The notes beneath the pieces are model-generated. The model worked only from the letters and a program-made list of their open reading frames with translations, did no database searches and was not told the DNA's origin. A DNA stretch of 41,263 nucleotides. Source: Candidatus Delongbacteria bacterium (GTDB lineage Bacteria > Delongbacteria > UBA4055). Location of the stretch: positions 1 through 41,263 of the forward strand of contig JAFGUL010000117.1 of NCBI GenBank assembly GCA_016938535.1, in the 5' to 3' direction. Position numbers and translations under genes: made by a program. Positions 25,022 to 35,026 of the stretch are shown piece by piece; position 1 is the stretch's first letter, and every line of letters begins with the position of its first letter.

Positions 25022-25309
25022 TTATTTTTTCTTTGAGGCTTTTTCTGATTTCTTCTCAGGATGACCTCTGAACACTCTTGTCAATGAAAATTCACCAAGT
25101 TTATGACCGACATGATTCTCGCTTACATAAACAGGAATGAACTGCTTACCGTTATAAACGGCGATCGTATGCCCCATAAACTCAGGAACTATAGTCGATC
25201 TTCTTGACCATGTTTTTATAACGCTCTTTTGTTTCGTCTTGTTCATCTTTTCGATCTTCTTTAAAAGATGGTCGTCAACGAACGGACCTTTTTTTACAGA
25301 TCTCGGCAT
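25022..25309 (-). CDS. rpsS: 30S ribosomal protein S19
   Basis: A head protein that forms a complex with S13 near the A-site finger. The 95 residues include [40 protein letters not shown] and [20 protein letters not shown], with a Lys-rich tail. Confidence 0.98.
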   Translation of the reverse strand: MPRSVKKGPFVDDHLLKKIEKMNKTKQKSVIKTWSRRSTIVPEFMGHTIAVYNGKQFIPVYVSENHVGHKLGEFSLTRVFRGHPEKKSEKASKKK

Positions 25310-25322
25310 TCAAAAATCCCCG

Positions 25323-26153
25323 TTATTTTGTTTTTCTTCTTTTAATAATATATTTGTCGGTAGGCTTGTTCTTCTTTCTTGTTTTATAGCCCTTCGCATA
25401 AACTCCCCATGGAGATACGGGCTGCCTGCCGCCGCATGTTTTACCCTCACCGCCGCCGTGCGGGTGGTCAACCGGATTCATGGCTGCACCTCTGACTGTC
25501 GGTCTTACACCGAGCCATCTCTTTCTTCCTGCCTTACCGTGATCCTGATTGAAATGATCCACATTACCTATCTGTCCGAGTGTCGCATAACAGTTATGAT
25601 GTACAAGTCTTACCTCGCCTGACGGCATCTTCAGGTGACAGTAATTCCCGTCTTTAGCCATTAAAACCGCGTATGCGCCGGCGGATCTGACTATCTGTCC
25701 GCCCTTTCCGATCTTTAATTCCACATTATGAACCATCTGACCGGCAGGTATAGCTTTTAAGGGCAGCGAGTTACCCGGTCTGATCTCAACACTTTCTCCG
25801 GATACAACAGTATCGCCTACTTTCAGGCCGTTGGGCGCAAGAATATATCTCTTTTCACCGTCTGCATAAAACAACAGAGCCAGTCTAGCAGTTCTGTTCG
25901 GATCATATTCTATTGCAGCTATCTTTGCCGGTATATTGTGCTTGTCTCTCTTAAAATCAATAATCCTGAGCGCCTGCTTGTGTCCGCCGCCGATATGACG
26001 CGTTGTAATACGCCCGAGATTATTTCTACCGCCTGTCTTTTTCTTGGTTTTGAGCAATGACTTTTCCGGTGTTGACTTTGTTACCTCGGTGAAATCCGAA
26101 ATAGTCATGAACCTTCTGCTTGGCGTGTATGGTTTAAATTTTCTTACTGGCAT
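25323..26153 (-). CDS. rplB: 50S ribosomal protein L2
   Basis: L2 is needed for subunit joining and peptidyl transfer. The 276 residues show [18 protein letters not shown], the SH3-like and OB-like RNA-binding domains, and the signature [20 protein letters not shown] with the conserved His that lies near the peptidyl-transferase centre. It follows rplW by 43 bases. Confidence 0.99.
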   Translation of the reverse strand: MPVRKFKPYTPSRRFMTISDFTEVTKSTPEKSLLKTKKKTGGRNNLGRITTRHIGGGHKQALRIIDFKRDKHNIPAKIAAIEYDPNRTARLALLFYADGEKRYILAPNGLKVGDTVVSGESVEIRPGNSLPLKAIPAGQMVHNVELKIGKGGQIVRSAGAYAVLMAKDGNYCHLKMPSGEVRLVHHNCYATLGQIGNVDHFNQDHGKAGRKRWLGVRPTVRGAAMNPVDHPHGGGEGKTCGGRQPVSPWGVYAKGYKTRKKNKPTDKYIIKRRKTK

Positions 26154-26196
26154 TTTTTTACTCCAAATCTGCTGATTTTACGATTTCAATCTTTTC

Positions 26197-26478
26197 TTAA
26201 ACCTGATCATAAATATCAAGTTTCTGGTCTTTGTTCAAAGTAACTACCGCTTTTTTGAAATCGCTTTTCTTTCCAAAAAACCTTCCTACTCTGGCCTTTC
26301 TGCCCTCGTAATTGATCGTATTTACCGATTTAACCGTAACTCCGAATTTTTTTTCAACCTGCTGTTTGATCTCAATCTTATTGGCATTTACACCTACTAG
26401 AAAAACATACTGATTGTTCTTTTCCTGAAGTTTGCTGGTTTTTTCGGTGATCAAGGGTCTTTTCAATATAATCTTCAT
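26197..26478 (-). CDS. rplW: 50S ribosomal protein L23
   Basis: The main docking site of trigger factor and SRP at the tunnel exit. The 93 residues show RPLITEKTSKLQEKNNQYVF, GVNANKIEIKQQVEKKFGV and VNTINYEGRKARVGRFFGKK. The ATG overlaps the rplD stop (TAATG). Confidence 0.97.
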   Translation of the reverse strand: MKIILKRPLITEKTSKLQEKNNQYVFLVGVNANKIEIKQQVEKKFGVTVKSVNTINYEGRKARVGRFFGKKSDFKKAVVTLNKDQKLDIYDQV

Positions 26479-27137
26479 TATGCATTCACCCTGTCAATAG
26501 TTTGTAAAGCGTCCTTTTGAATGATCAGGCAGTCGGCGTTCATTATTTCATAAGTTGAAACAGTGTCAGCCAGCTGAACATTCGCATTTTTAATATTCGA
26601 GATAGATTTCAGCAGGTTGATCGAGTTGTTGTATTTGTTCTCGTCGTCAAGATAACTGTATGTATCTACAAGAACCAGTACTTTTTTACCCAATACCTCC
26701 ATACCCGAAAGAACATTGACCATTTTTGTAGTTTTCGGAACGTCGAAAACAAAATTATCGATCAGGTAAACTCTATTGTTAGCAGCTTTGTCCGAATAAG
26801 CGAATTTTCTGGCGAGAACCTTCTGCTTTTTATTCATCTTCATCGTATAATCTCTCGGGCTCGGTCCAAAAGTCTTTCCGCCGCCTACGAGCACCGGTGA
26901 ATTTCTGTCGCCTCTTCTTGCTCCGCCGGTTCCTTTCTGCTTGAACATCTTCTTGGTAGTAAAATTCATCTGGGATCTGCTTTTCACATTATGCGTTCCC
27001 TGTCTCTGATTGGCAAGATAAACCTTTACCGCCTGATGAACGAGGCTGTAATTAGGTTCCAGGCCAAAGACTTCTTTATTCAGATCAACTTCAACAGAGG
27101 TTTTTTTACCTTCAATATCATATACCGCAAGCTTCAT
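26478..27137 (-). CDS. rplD: 50S ribosomal protein L4
   Basis: L4 reaches into the exit tunnel with its long loop and in E. coli represses the S10 operon. The 219 residues include RQGTHNVKSRSQMNFTTKKM and the loop block QKGTGGARRGDRNSPVLVGG, then KTFGPSPRDYTMKMNKKQK. It overlaps rplC and rplW by one base each (TAATG), giving a coupled L3-L4-L23 trio. Confidence 0.98.
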   Translation of the reverse strand: MKLAVYDIEGKKTSVEVDLNKEVFGLEPNYSLVHQAVKVYLANQRQGTHNVKSRSQMNFTTKKMFKQKGTGGARRGDRNSPVLVGGGKTFGPSPRDYTMKMNKKQKVLARKFAYSDKAANNRVYLIDNFVFDVPKTTKMVNVLSGMEVLGKKVLVLVDTYSYLDDENKYNNSINLLKSISNIKNANVQLADTVSTYEIMNADCLIIQKDALQTIDRVNA

Positions 27138-27763
27138 TATGCCTCCAACTTGATGATTCTTAATATTCCGTTCTTGGCTCCGGGAAGTGATCCTTTTATG
27201 AAAAGTATATTCTTTTCCGGAATGACCTTAAGAATTTCAACATTCTTAATGGTAACTTTGTCATTACCCATTCTTCCGGCCATCTTTTTACCCTTCATTA
27301 CCCTTGAAGGCCACGCACACTGACCAATTGATCCCGATCCTCTTTTCGATTCGTGCGTTCCGTGAGACATTCCCTGAAGGCTCATACCCCATCTTTTTAC
27401 AGTTCCCTGAAATCCCTTTCCTTTCGAAATTCCCGAAACCAGAAGGTTGTCACCTTCGTGAAAAGAGCTCAGATTTATTTCGGAGCCGACTTCCATTTTT
27501 GATGCTCCGTCATACCTGAATTCCCTTAAGTGCTTCTTTACTTCTACGCCGGCTTTTTTGAAATGACCCGTCAAAGGTTTGTTAACCCTCGACTCTTTCT
27601 GGTCTTCAAAACCGATCTGAACGGCTTCGTATTTGTCTTTTTCGACAGTTTTGACCTGAACCACCTTACATGGTCCGGCCTGAACTATAGTCACGGGAAA
27701 CTCCATGCCCGCTGGTCCGAAAAAGCTCGCCATTCCTAATTTTTTTCCTAAAATGAAGTTCAT
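27137..27763 (-). CDS. rplC: 50S ribosomal protein L3
   Basis: An early assembly protein whose loop reaches the peptidyl-transferase centre. The 208 residues begin MNFILGKKLGMASFFGPAGM and hold SGISKGKGFQGTVKRWGMSL, GMSHGTHESKRGSGSIGQCA and MAGRMGNDKVTIKNVEILKV. It lies 11 bases after rpsJ. Confidence 0.98.
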   Translation of the reverse strand: MNFILGKKLGMASFFGPAGMEFPVTIVQAGPCKVVQVKTVEKDKYEAVQIGFEDQKESRVNKPLTGHFKKAGVEVKKHLREFRYDGASKMEVGSEINLSSFHEGDNLLVSGISKGKGFQGTVKRWGMSLQGMSHGTHESKRGSGSIGQCAWPSRVMKGKKMAGRMGNDKVTIKNVEILKVIPEKNILFIKGSLPGAKNGILRIIKLEA

Positions 27764-27774
27764 TTAATGCGCCT

Positions 27775-28086
27775 TTATACTACTTTAACTTCAACATTAA
27801 CACCAGCGGGAAGCTCAAGTTTTGTCAGGGCTTCCATAGTCTCGGTTTTTGAGTTTAATATCTCGACCAGTCTTTTATAGATCCTCTTTTCGAACTGCTC
27901 TCTTGACTTCTTGTTCACATGAGGTGACCTAAGAACAGTATAGATGGTCTTTTTAGTCGGCAGAGGTACGGGGCCGGATACTACCGCCCCCGTTTCTCTG
28001 GCTTTCTTAATGATCTTTTCGGTCGATATGTCGATCAGATGATAATCGTATGATTTCAGTCTGATCTTTATTTTCTGTGCAGCCAT
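27775..28086 (-). CDS. rpsJ: 30S ribosomal protein S10
   Basis: A head protein that, as NusE, also takes part in transcription antitermination with NusB. The 103 residues show [40 protein letters not shown] and [20 protein letters not shown]. It directly follows tuf by 23 bases, joining the str and S10 parts with no promoter visible between them. Confidence 0.98.
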   Translation of the reverse strand: MAAQKIKIRLKSYDYHLIDISTEKIIKKARETGAVVSGPVPLPTKKTIYTVLRSPHVNKKSREQFEKRIYKRLVEILNSKTETMEALTKLELPAGVNVEVKVV

Positions 28087-28109
28087 TTTTACCTCTTAGT
28101 TATCAACTT

Positions 28110-29303
28110 CTACTCAACGATCTCGGCTACAGCGCCGGCGCCGATCGTTCTTCCGCCTTCTCTTATGGCAAATCTCAATCCGTGCTCCATAGCGACAGGA
28201 TAGATCAGTTCAGCTGTGATTTCCGTGTTATCCCCGGGCATGATCATTTCAACGCCTTCGTTAAGAGTGATCGAACCTGTAACATCTGTAGTTCTGAAGA
28301 AGAACTGAGGTCTGTAGTTATTGAAGAAAGGCTTGTGTCTTCCGCCCTCTTTTTCAGTAAGCACATAAACCTCTGCCTTGAACTTGGTGTGAGGAGTTAC
28401 ACTGCCGGGCTTAACGATACACATACCTCTTTCGATCTCTTTCTTATCAATACCTCTGAGAAGAAGACCGACATTATCTCCTGCCTGTCCCTGATCGAGA
28501 AGCTTTCTGAACATCTCAACTCCGGTACAAACCGATTTTTTCTTTCCTGCAGTAAGACCGACGATCTCAACCTCTTCTCCGACCTTAACAATACCTCTTT
28601 CGATCCTTCCTGTTGCAACTGTACCCCTTCCTGTTATCGAGAACACATCCTCAACAGGCATAAGGAAAGGCTTGTCCTGATCTCTTTCGGGAGTAGGAAT
28701 GTAGCTGTCAACCGCATCCATCAATTCGATGATGCATTTTGATTTTTCAGGATCATCCGGGTGTTCAAGAGCCTGAAGAGCTGATCCCATCACGAAAGGA
28801 ACATCGTCAGCCGGGAACTTATAGAAGTCTAGAAGCTCTCTTACTTCCATTTCGACAAGTTCGAGGATCTCGGGATCGTCAACCATGTCAACTTTGTTCA
28901 TAAAAACAACAAGGTAGGGGACGTTCACCTGTCTTGCAAGAAGGATATGCTCTCTAGTCTGAGGCATAGGTCCGTCAGCTGCTGACACAACAAGTATCGC
29001 TCCGTCCATCTGTGCCGCTCCTGTAACCATGTTCTTTACATAGTCGGCGTGACCGGGACAGTCAACGTGTGCATAGTGCCTTTTTGTTGTTTCGTACTCG
29101 ATGTGAGCGGTATTAATAGTGATACCTCTCGCTTTTTCTTCCGGAGCCTTGTCGATCTCGTCAAACGCTACGACTTTAGCTCCTGTCACTTTGCTCAAAA
29201 CCAAAGTTATCGCCGCTGTCAGTGTCGTCTTTCCATGGTCAACGTGACCAATTGTTCCGATGTTAACGTGCGCTTTGGATCGATCAAATTTTTCCTTAGC
29301 CAT
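28110..29303 (-). CDS. tuf: Elongation factor Tu
   Basis: A GTPase that delivers aminoacyl-tRNA to the ribosome. The 397 residues contain G1 GHVDHGKTT, switch-[22 protein letters not shown], the effector block [20 protein letters not shown] and the domain 2-3 set ([19 protein letters not shown]-type [10 protein letters not shown]). It ends [10 protein letters not shown] as usual. It lies between fusA and rpsJ; only one tuf copy is in the window. Confidence 0.99.
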   Translation of the reverse strand: MAKEKFDRSKAHVNIGTIGHVDHGKTTLTAAITLVLSKVTGAKVVAFDEIDKAPEEKARGITINTAHIEYETTKRHYAHVDCPGHADYVKNMVTGAAQMDGAILVVSAADGPMPQTREHILLARQVNVPYLVVFMNKVDMVDDPEILELVEMEVRELLDFYKFPADDVPFVMGSALQALEHPDDPEKSKCIIELMDAVDSYIPTPERDQDKPFLMPVEDVFSITGRGTVATGRIERGIVKVGEEVEIVGLTAGKKKSVCTGVEMFRKLLDQGQAGDNVGLLLRGIDKKEIERGMCIVKPGSVTPHTKFKAEVYVLTEKEGGRHKPFFNNYRPQFFFRTTDVTGSITLNEGVEMIMPGDNTEITAELIYPVAMEHGLRFAIREGGRTIGAGAVAEIVE

Positions 29304-29332
29304 TTAAATACCTCCGTTCAATAAACTTATTT

Positions 29333-31408
29333 TTAGTTATTGTAAACATAGCCGAATTTCTTCAGCGTCTTTTTTGTTTCTTCTTCAGACATCGGAACAT
29401 ACTCTTTGAATTCCATGCTCGAAGAGGCTCTTCCCTGAGACAGATTCCTTAGTCTGTTTGTGTATCCGAACATTTCGGACAAAGGCACTGTCGCCCTTAT
29501 AACCTGATATTCGCTCTTGAGGATAAGATCGTCAACCTTTCCTCGCCTTGAGTTAATATCCCCTGTAAGACTTCCCACATAAGTGATCGGGGTATGTATC
29601 TCGACTTTCATTACCGGTTCAAGAAGCACTGTTCCCGATTTTGAAACAGCTTCATTAAAAGCTGCGCTTCCGCACACCTTGAAAGCCATTTCGGAAGAGT
29701 CAACCTGATGATAGGAACCGTCAAGGAGCTCAACCTTTACATCTACTACGGGATATCCCGCGCTTGGTCCTGCTGTCATCGCGCCTTTTATACCCTCTTC
29801 GATAGCGGGAATATATTCTTTTGGTATCCTGCCGCCTGTGACCTTATTTATGAAGACGAGACCGGTATTAGGTTCGCCGGGAGATACATTCATAACAGCA
29901 TGAGCATACTGACCTTTACCGCCGGTCTGTTTCGAGTGCTTGTAATCGATCGCAACTTCTTTTCTCATTTTCTCTTTGTAAGCCACCTGCGGCTCCCCGA
30001 CATTGACCTGCAGATTGAATTCTCTTCTTAATCTGTCTATGATAATTTCCAGATGGAGCTCTCCCATCCCTGAAATAACCGTCTGTGCTGTCTCTTCATT
30101 AAAGTTAATAACGAAGGTCGGGTCTTCTTCCGTAAGCTTCAAGAGAGAATCAGTAAGCTTGTCGGAATCCGTTTTTGATTTCGGTTCAATAGCCTGATGA
30201 ACTACAGGATCCGGGAATTTCAGAGTTTCAAACCTTATTCTGGAGTTGACATCACTCAGAGTATCGCCGGTTTTTGTATTCTTGAGACCTACAACAGCTA
30301 CAATATCACCTGCCTGACAGTAGTCCCTGTCCTCTCTTTTGTTGGAGAACATCTGAAGTATCCTGCCGATCCTTTCTTTTTTGACATTGTTGGAGTTAAT
30401 AACAGCATCGCCCACTTTAGCCTTTCCCGAATAAACTCTCAGATAGATCAGTCTTCCTACATAGGGATCAGTCGCAACTTTGAATGCATAAGCAGAGAAA
30501 GGTTCATCAATTCTTGGTTTTCTTGAAATAACCTCTTCACTGTCCCATTTGAAACCGGAATACGACTCTGTGTCAAGAGGCGTCGGCAGATAGTCAATGA
30601 CTCCGTCAAGCAGAGCCTGAACACCCTTGTTCTTGAACGCCGAACCGCAGAAAACCGGAACGATCTTAAGATCGAGCGTGGCTTTTCTGATAGCCTGCTT
30701 GATCCGGGCTTCGGATATTTCTTTGCCGTCAAGGAACATTTCCATCAGCTCATCATCGTAATCGGAAATAGACTCAAGAAGAATTTCCCTGTAGTGCCTT
30801 GCTGACTCTAATAGGTCTTCGGGAACATCCATCTCTTCAAAGATGAGGCCGTCAGCCTGACTGTACATCCTCGCATTGAATCTGATAAGGTCAATAACAC
30901 CCGCGAACATCACGCCGCTTCCGACGGGGATCTGAACAGCTATAGGATGAGCTCCCAGCCTTTCAGTTATCATATCAAGCACATTGAAATAGTCCGCTCC
31001 GACTCTGTCCATTTTGTTCACGAAAGCTATTCTGGGAACTTTGTAATTATTCGCCTGTCTCCATACTGTCTCAGACTGAGGTTCGACACCTCCGACCCCG
31101 CAGAAAAGAGCTATAGCGCCGTCAAGCACCCTTAATGATCTTTCCACCTCAACAGTAAAATCCACATGCCCCGGAGTATCTATGATATTGATCGAGTAGT
31201 CTTTCCAGACACATGTAGTAGCTGCAGAAGTGATCGTTATCCCGCGTTCCTGTTCCTGAGGCATCCAGTCCATAACAGCCGTTCCGTCGTGCACCTCTCC
31301 GATCTTATGAAGCTTTCCTGTGTAGAACAGGATCCTTTCGGTGGTGGTGGTCTTTCCGGCGTCGATATGGGCCATTATGCCGATATTTCTCAGTTTTTCA
31401 AGAGTCAT
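29333..31408 (-). CDS. fusA: Elongation factor G
   Basis: A translocation GTPase with 691 residues. It has G1 [19 protein letters not shown], the switch [15 protein letters not shown], switch-[22 protein letters not shown], and domains II-V ([54 protein letters not shown]). The str position, between rpsG and tuf, supports the canonical EF-G rather than an EF-G2 paralogue. It lies 9 bases after rpsG. Confidence 0.98.
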   Translation of the reverse strand: MTLEKLRNIGIMAHIDAGKTTTTERILFYTGKLHKIGEVHDGTAVMDWMPQEQERGITITSAATTCVWKDYSINIIDTPGHVDFTVEVERSLRVLDGAIALFCGVGGVEPQSETVWRQANNYKVPRIAFVNKMDRVGADYFNVLDMITERLGAHPIAVQIPVGSGVMFAGVIDLIRFNARMYSQADGLIFEEMDVPEDLLESARHYREILLESISDYDDELMEMFLDGKEISEARIKQAIRKATLDLKIVPVFCGSAFKNKGVQALLDGVIDYLPTPLDTESYSGFKWDSEEVISRKPRIDEPFSAYAFKVATDPYVGRLIYLRVYSGKAKVGDAVINSNNVKKERIGRILQMFSNKREDRDYCQAGDIVAVVGLKNTKTGDTLSDVNSRIRFETLKFPDPVVHQAIEPKSKTDSDKLTDSLLKLTEEDPTFVINFNEETAQTVISGMGELHLEIIIDRLRREFNLQVNVGEPQVAYKEKMRKEVAIDYKHSKQTGGKGQYAHAVMNVSPGEPNTGLVFINKVTGGRIPKEYIPAIEEGIKGAMTAGPSAGYPVVDVKVELLDGSYHQVDSSEMAFKVCGSAAFNEAVSKSGTVLLEPVMKVEIHTPITYVGSLTGDINSRRGKVDDLILKSEYQVIRATVPLSEMFGYTNRLRNLSQGRASSSMEFKEYVPMSEEETKKTLKKFGYVYNN

Positions 31409-31417
31409 AGCTGTTTT

Positions 31418-31891
31418 TTAGAACCTGAAATGAGCGAAAGCCTTGTTGGCTTCTGCCATTTTGTGCATGTCTTCCTTCTTCTTAATTGATGCGCCTTCGT
31501 TCTTTGCAGCTGCAATAAGCTCATCTGCAAGCTTTGACGACATTGATTTACCCGCTCTTTTTCTTGAGTTGGCAATTATCCATCTTATAGCGAGAGCTTC
31601 TTTTCTTTCGGACCTTATCTCGAGAGGAACCTGAACATTCGAACCGCCGATCCTTCTTGATTTAACTTCAAGAACCGGTTTAACATTCTCGATCGCCTGT
31701 CTGAAAGTCTCGTTTCCCTTCTTTCCTTTTTCTTTCTGTTCGATAAGTTCAAGAGCCGAATAGAAAATAGTTTCGGAAGTGGATTTTTTTCCGGATGTCA
31801 TCATGCAGTTGATGAACTTGGCAACTACCAGGTCCTTAAACAAAGGATCGGGTAAAATTTTTCTTTTAATCGCCTTGGATCTTCTGGACAT
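31418..31891 (-). CDS. rpsG: 30S ribosomal protein S7
   Basis: An assembly initiator of the head; in E. coli it also represses the str operon. The 157 residues include [40 protein letters not shown] and the C-terminal block [20 protein letters not shown]. It follows rpsL by 15 bases. Confidence 0.99.
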   Translation of the reverse strand: MSRRSKAIKRKILPDPLFKDLVVAKFINCMMTSGKKSTSETIFYSALELIEQKEKGKKGNETFRQAIENVKPVLEVKSRRIGGSNVQVPLEIRSERKEALAIRWIIANSRKRAGKSMSSKLADELIAAAKNEGASIKKKEDMHKMAEANKAFAHFRF

Positions 31892-31906
31892 TTAATTCCT
31901 CATTCT

Positions 31907-32281
31907 TTACTTTTTAGGCCTTTTAGCTCCATATTTCGAACGGGACTGCAATCTTCCCGTGACGCCTGCAGTATCCTGCGTACCCCTGATTATGTGATAC
32001 CTGACACCCGGAAGGTCTTTTACCCTTCCGCCTCTGATTAGAACTACCGCGTGTTCCTGAAGGTTGTGTCCCTCGCCCGGAATGTAGGCCCACACTTCCA
32101 TCGAATTAGAAAGCCTTACCCTTGCTACTTTCCTCAAAGCCGAATTTGGCTTCTTAGGTGTAAAGGTGGTTATCTTTGTGCAGACTCCCCTTTTTTGGGG
32201 GCATGACTGCATTGCCGGAGATTTGGTTTTCTTTTTGATGTCTTTTCTTCCAAATCTTACCAGTTGGTTGATTGTTGGCAT
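31907..32281 (-). CDS. rpsL: 30S ribosomal protein S12
   Basis: A decoding-centre protein. The 124 residues carry Lys43 in [11 protein letters not shown] and the loop [17 protein letters not shown] with the second streptomycin-linked lysine; both match the drug-sensitive wild-type state. It is the first gene of the ribosomal unit. The ATG has a TTGGAGAAG site 5-6 bases upstream. A roughly 125-base leader and a strong promoter precede it. Confidence 0.99.
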   Translation of the reverse strand: MPTINQLVRFGRKDIKKKTKSPAMQSCPQKRGVCTKITTFTPKKPNSALRKVARVRLSNSMEVWAYIPGEGHNLQEHAVVLIRGGRVKDLPGVRYHIIRGTQDTAGVTGRLQSRSKYGAKRPKK

Positions 32282-32408
32282 TGAACTTCTCCAATATAAT
32301 CTTTTCTATGTTAACATTTTTTCAATTTTTTCTCTCTGTCCTCCATGCTCTTTTCAGGCATGAAACCGCTTTATTTTTTCGTCAATTCGCAAACCCGAAA
32401 TTTTGCGG
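32282..32408 (-). promoter_or_regulatory. 5' leader of the ribosomal superoperon
   Basis: This is the untranslated stretch between the predicted transcription start and rpsL. Its first bases can form a hairpin (CGCAAA at 32407-32402 with TTTGCG at 32394-32389), so the mRNA would begin almost directly with a stem. A second short inverted repeat, CATGC (32362-32358) with GCATG (32348-32344), lies in the middle. A 16-codon open frame (32361-32311) starts inside it, with no good Shine-Dalgarno. A role as an S7/S12 autoregulatory site or attenuator is possible but not demonstrated; no T-run follows either hairpin. Confidence 0.35.
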
Positions 32409-32414
32409 AAAACG

Positions 32415-32443
32415 AATATAAGAATAATAAAATCCAATGTCAA
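32415..32443 (-). promoter_or_regulatory. Near-consensus sigma70 promoter of the str-S10-spc-alpha unit
   Basis: On the minus strand a perfect -35 box TTGACA (32438-32443) is followed by exactly 17 bases and a -10 box TATATT (32415-32420, one mismatch to TATAAT). It is the best promoter match I can see in the window. The region upstream to the SpoIID-like stop (32507) is AT-rich and could act as an UP element. No intrinsic terminator separates it from the SpoIID-like gene. Confidence 0.85.
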
Positions 32444-32506
32444 CATCTTTTTTACAAAATTCCGGTTAATTTTCATGTATTTTTAAACTTATTGGAAATT
32501 ATTAAA

Positions 32507-33949
32507 TCACTCGCCGAGTTCTTTTATTTCTGCACCGTGAAAATAGAAATCAAGAATCTCTCTGTAATTTTTACCTGTAAGAGCCATTCCTACCGCACCT
32601 GTCTGACACATACCTGTCCCGTGCCCGAAACCGGCACCTTTTAAAATAAAATATTCAGGATAACCGTTTTTATCTGCGCTTGATCTGACAACATAGAAGT
32701 TTGCGCTGTAGAGCGGAGGAGATGCCAGCTTCTTCCTTATATTAAGCTCTCTTGTAATAGTGACATTATTTTTCGATCCTGAAATCAGCACGCTTTTGGC
32801 CTTTCCCGACTCACCTCTCGATACAATGCTTATATCTTTAATACTGCCGACGTCAACGCCTGTGGACGATCTGATCGTTTTTTCAAGCCTGGACCTTGGG
32901 ATTTTAACTTCCCACCTGTAATATTTTTTTACGAACTCCAGACCGGCGGGAATATTTTTATTGTCCATATTACAGTATGATTCCGGTCTGGAATCTATCC
33001 AATTCCTGAAATTCTTTTCAACCGAGAGATCCCCGTAAATTCTAATGTTGGAGGAAAACGAAGGTTTCGGATTCAGATAGGGGAGTCTCTTACTTCCCCA
33101 GATCACATCATTGCCTTCAAGATACCCTCCGCAAACTGAATGAAATACGGCATCAACAGCTTTTCCTCCGTAGGTCAAGATCATACCCCGCGTCTCATCA
33201 ACAGCTTTATCCGTTCTTGTGTTTACATGATCTATTCCTGTGTAAACCTGACTGTATATGTCGCTGGAAAGGGAATATGGTTTATCCTTATACTTTGATC
33301 CTATTTTTGAAAAAACATTTGTCCGGGCCAGCACTGCCTGGGCTTTTAGAGCTTCAACTGGTGCGCCCGAAGGCATTTCAGAAGGAACTACTCCGTAAAC
33401 ATACTGCTCAATACCGACCTCGTTTACGACCGTTATCTTACCATTAATATTAATAAATTCAATGCTTCCTTTATAGCTCCTGGATTTTGAATCCGGCCAT
33501 ACCCACTGTTTGCCTGAAGCGATTTTGCTCAAAGTCAGGTATGAAGATATCTGTTCAGGCTTAAATATCAGGTCCCCGACTACCGTGATCGATTCTCCCG
33601 ATTCAATATTTTCGGCAACTATTTTTTCGTTCTCAGGATAGATTTTCCAGGTACCCGCGGATTTTTTTTTTTTGAATATACGCTTGTCCTGACTGTGTAC
33701 GGAGTACAGACCGGTGAATGAGAACATGATCCTCAGTTCGTCATCGAGAATACCTATTCTCACCGTGTGCTTTGACGGAAGATCTGCCTGTTCCTGTATT
33801 TTTTCTTCCGGAAGATTTTCTTGGGGCTGCTCTACTGACATTTCCGAAATTATTCTTTCCTGAATGCTCTTTCCCTTCTCCGATACGGTCGGAGTGCATG
33901 AGATCAGTATCAGGAAAAGTAAAAACGAAAATAGAACAGATCTATTCAT
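32507..33949 (-). CDS. SpoIID/LytB-domain lipoprotein
   Basis: The 480-residue protein begins with a lipoprotein signal (hydrophobic 5-16, lipobox ending at Cys18), so it should be anchored in a membrane facing the periplasm. A spacer and a small beta-rich part (about 60-150) come first. The SpoIID/LytB domain follows: INGKITVVNEVGIEQYVYGV, VPSEMPSGAPVEALKAQAVL, then HSVCGGYLEGNDVIWG and, near the end, GFGHGTGMCQTGAVGMAL. Family members such as SpoIID are lytic transglycosylases acting on denuded glycan, and LytB enhances amidases, so a role in wall remodelling or cell separation is inferred. Sporulation is not implied. It overlaps the response regulator by 8 bases. Confidence 0.9.
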   Translation of the reverse strand: MNRSVLFSFLLFLILISCTPTVSEKGKSIQERIISEMSVEQPQENLPEEKIQEQADLPSKHTVRIGILDDELRIMFSFTGLYSVHSQDKRIFKKKKSAGTWKIYPENEKIVAENIESGESITVVGDLIFKPEQISSYLTLSKIASGKQWVWPDSKSRSYKGSIEFININGKITVVNEVGIEQYVYGVVPSEMPSGAPVEALKAQAVLARTNVFSKIGSKYKDKPYSLSSDIYSQVYTGIDHVNTRTDKAVDETRGMILTYGGKAVDAVFHSVCGGYLEGNDVIWGSKRLPYLNPKPSFSSNIRIYGDLSVEKNFRNWIDSRPESYCNMDNKNIPAGLEFVKKYYRWEVKIPRSRLEKTIRSSTGVDVGSIKDISIVSRGESGKAKSVLISGSKNNVTITRELNIRKKLASPPLYSANFYVVRSSADKNGYPEYFILKGAGFGHGTGMCQTGAVGMALTGKNYREILDFYFHGAEIKELGE

Positions 33950-34319
33950 ACTGGTTTATTTGCTGGATCCTTTTCAGAATAAGTAAAAGTTCTTTGTTGC
34001 GAAAAGGTTTGGTGATATAGCCGTCAGCTCCCAGATTAAGGGCTTCGATTGTTGTATATTCTTCTGAAAATCCGGTCATTATTACAGCTGAAATATCTTC
34101 ATACTTCTCTTTAATGATGCTCAAAAGCTCCATACCGTCCATCTCGGGCATTTTCATGTCAGTAATAACGATATCAACGGGATTTTTTTCAAGTACTTCT
34201 AAAGCCTCTACTCCGTTACCCGCGGTGAAACATTCAAAACCTCTTTCTACAAAAAAAGTTTTGAGCATTGAAAGCATGTTCTCTTCGTCATCTACAACAA
34301 GTATTTTAACATCAGCCAT
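33942..34319 (-). CDS. Single-domain response regulator (CheY-like receiver)
   Basis: The 125 residues form a receiver domain and nothing else. The acidic pocket is Asp10/Asp11 (VVDDEEN), the phosphorylation site Asp54 (ITDMKMPEMDG), and the switch residues Thr82 (IMTG) and Lys104 (YITKPF) are present. No DNA-binding or enzymatic output domain follows, so it probably acts by protein-protein contact or in a phosphorelay. No sensor kinase is in the window. It has its own likely promoter 50-78 bases upstream and overlaps the SpoIID-like gene by 8 bases, suggesting joint expression with a wall-remodelling protein. Confidence 0.92.
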   Translation of the reverse strand: MADVKILVVDDEENMLSMLKTFFVERGFECFTAGNGVEALEVLEKNPVDIVITDMKMPEMDGMELLSIIKEKYEDISAVIMTGFSEEYTTIEALNLGADGYITKPFRNKELLLILKRIQQINQYE

Positions 34320-34368
34320 TTTCTAACCTGCAATTATTTAAATTAAGACACATTACCTGTGATATGAT

Positions 34369-34397
34369 AATATAAAGTTCAAAAGCAAGTAAATCAA
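34369..34397 (-). promoter_or_regulatory. Predicted promoter of the response regulator/SpoIID-like unit
   Basis: Minus-strand TTGATT (34392-34397), a 17-base spacer and TATATT (34369-34374) stand upstream of the response regulator. The -35 box overlaps the PAP2 stop codon. Spacing and -10 are good, the -35 moderate (four of six). Confidence 0.55.
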
Positions 34398-35026
34398 CTA
34401 AAAAATATCCGAAAATATTTTAGGTTTTCATACTTGAACGAAACGAATTTGAACAGCCTCAGCATTCCCAAAGCCGTCAAGCATCCGACTATCCAGCCAA
34501 AAAGAACATCTGAGGGGTAATGAACTCCGAGATACATCCTTGACAGACCTATCAGAAGAGATGTAAGAATAAAAACCGCACAGTATTTTTTATGATAAAT
34601 GCAAAGCACAGTTGCGGCTGCCATGGAATTGGAAACGTGTGAAGATACGAAAGAGAAAGACGATTTAAAAGATCTTATACCGTCCGTTATTACCCATTCC
34701 TGTGCCTTTGATCTCCAGAAATATAGTCCCTCAAGTACCTGGCACGGCCTTGGTCTTTCGAACAGAGGTTTGATAACTCTTGAGCTGATAAGGTCTGATA
34801 GGCCGACTGCAATTCCTGCTGTCAGAATTACGAATATGAGCTTTTTGTAGTCAGGCTTACTCTCTTTCTTGTACATTATATATATTGTAAGAGCGAGTAC
34901 AGGTATTAAAACCCAAACATTTTTTCTGTCGGACAGAAAAACGAAAAGCAAGTCAAGAACATCCGATCTTAAAGTGTTATTAAAAAAGAAGAGTATCTTA
35001 TTATCAATTTCAGTTATCAGGTTCAT
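34394..35026 (-). CDS. PAP2-family membrane phosphatase
   Basis: A 210-residue inner-membrane protein with about five or six hydrophobic segments. The three phosphatidic-acid-phosphatase motifs are visible: KPLFERPRP, then SSFSFVSSHVSNSMAAA (a variant of PSGH with the catalytic His), and SRMYLGVHYPSDVLFGWIVG with the nucleophile His. Possible substrates are undecaprenyl diphosphate (carrier recycling for wall synthesis) or lipid phosphates; sequence alone does not decide. The ATG overlaps the GNAT-like stop by 4 bases (ATGA), so the pair is coupled. Confidence 0.9.
   Translation of the reverse strand: MNLITEIDNKILFFFNNTLRSDVLDLLFVFLSDRKNVWVLIPVLALTIYIMYKKESKPDYKKLIFVILTAGIAVGLSDLISSRVIKPLFERPRPCQVLEGLYFWRSKAQEWVITDGIRSFKSSFSFVSSHVSNSMAAATVLCIYHKKYCAVFILTSLLIGLSRMYLGVHYPSDVLFGWIVGCLTALGMLRLFKFVSFKYENLKYFRIFFS

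Noticed and set aside
28077..28742. 221-codon open frame on the plus strand across tuf
   Set aside because: It lies fully antisense to EF-Tu, whose frame is certain, and its product resembles no protein; it is a shadow of codon bias.
32444..32506. Terminator between the SpoIID-like gene and the rpsL promoter
   Set aside because: The stretch is AT-rich with no stable stem followed by a T-run, so I cannot support a terminator.
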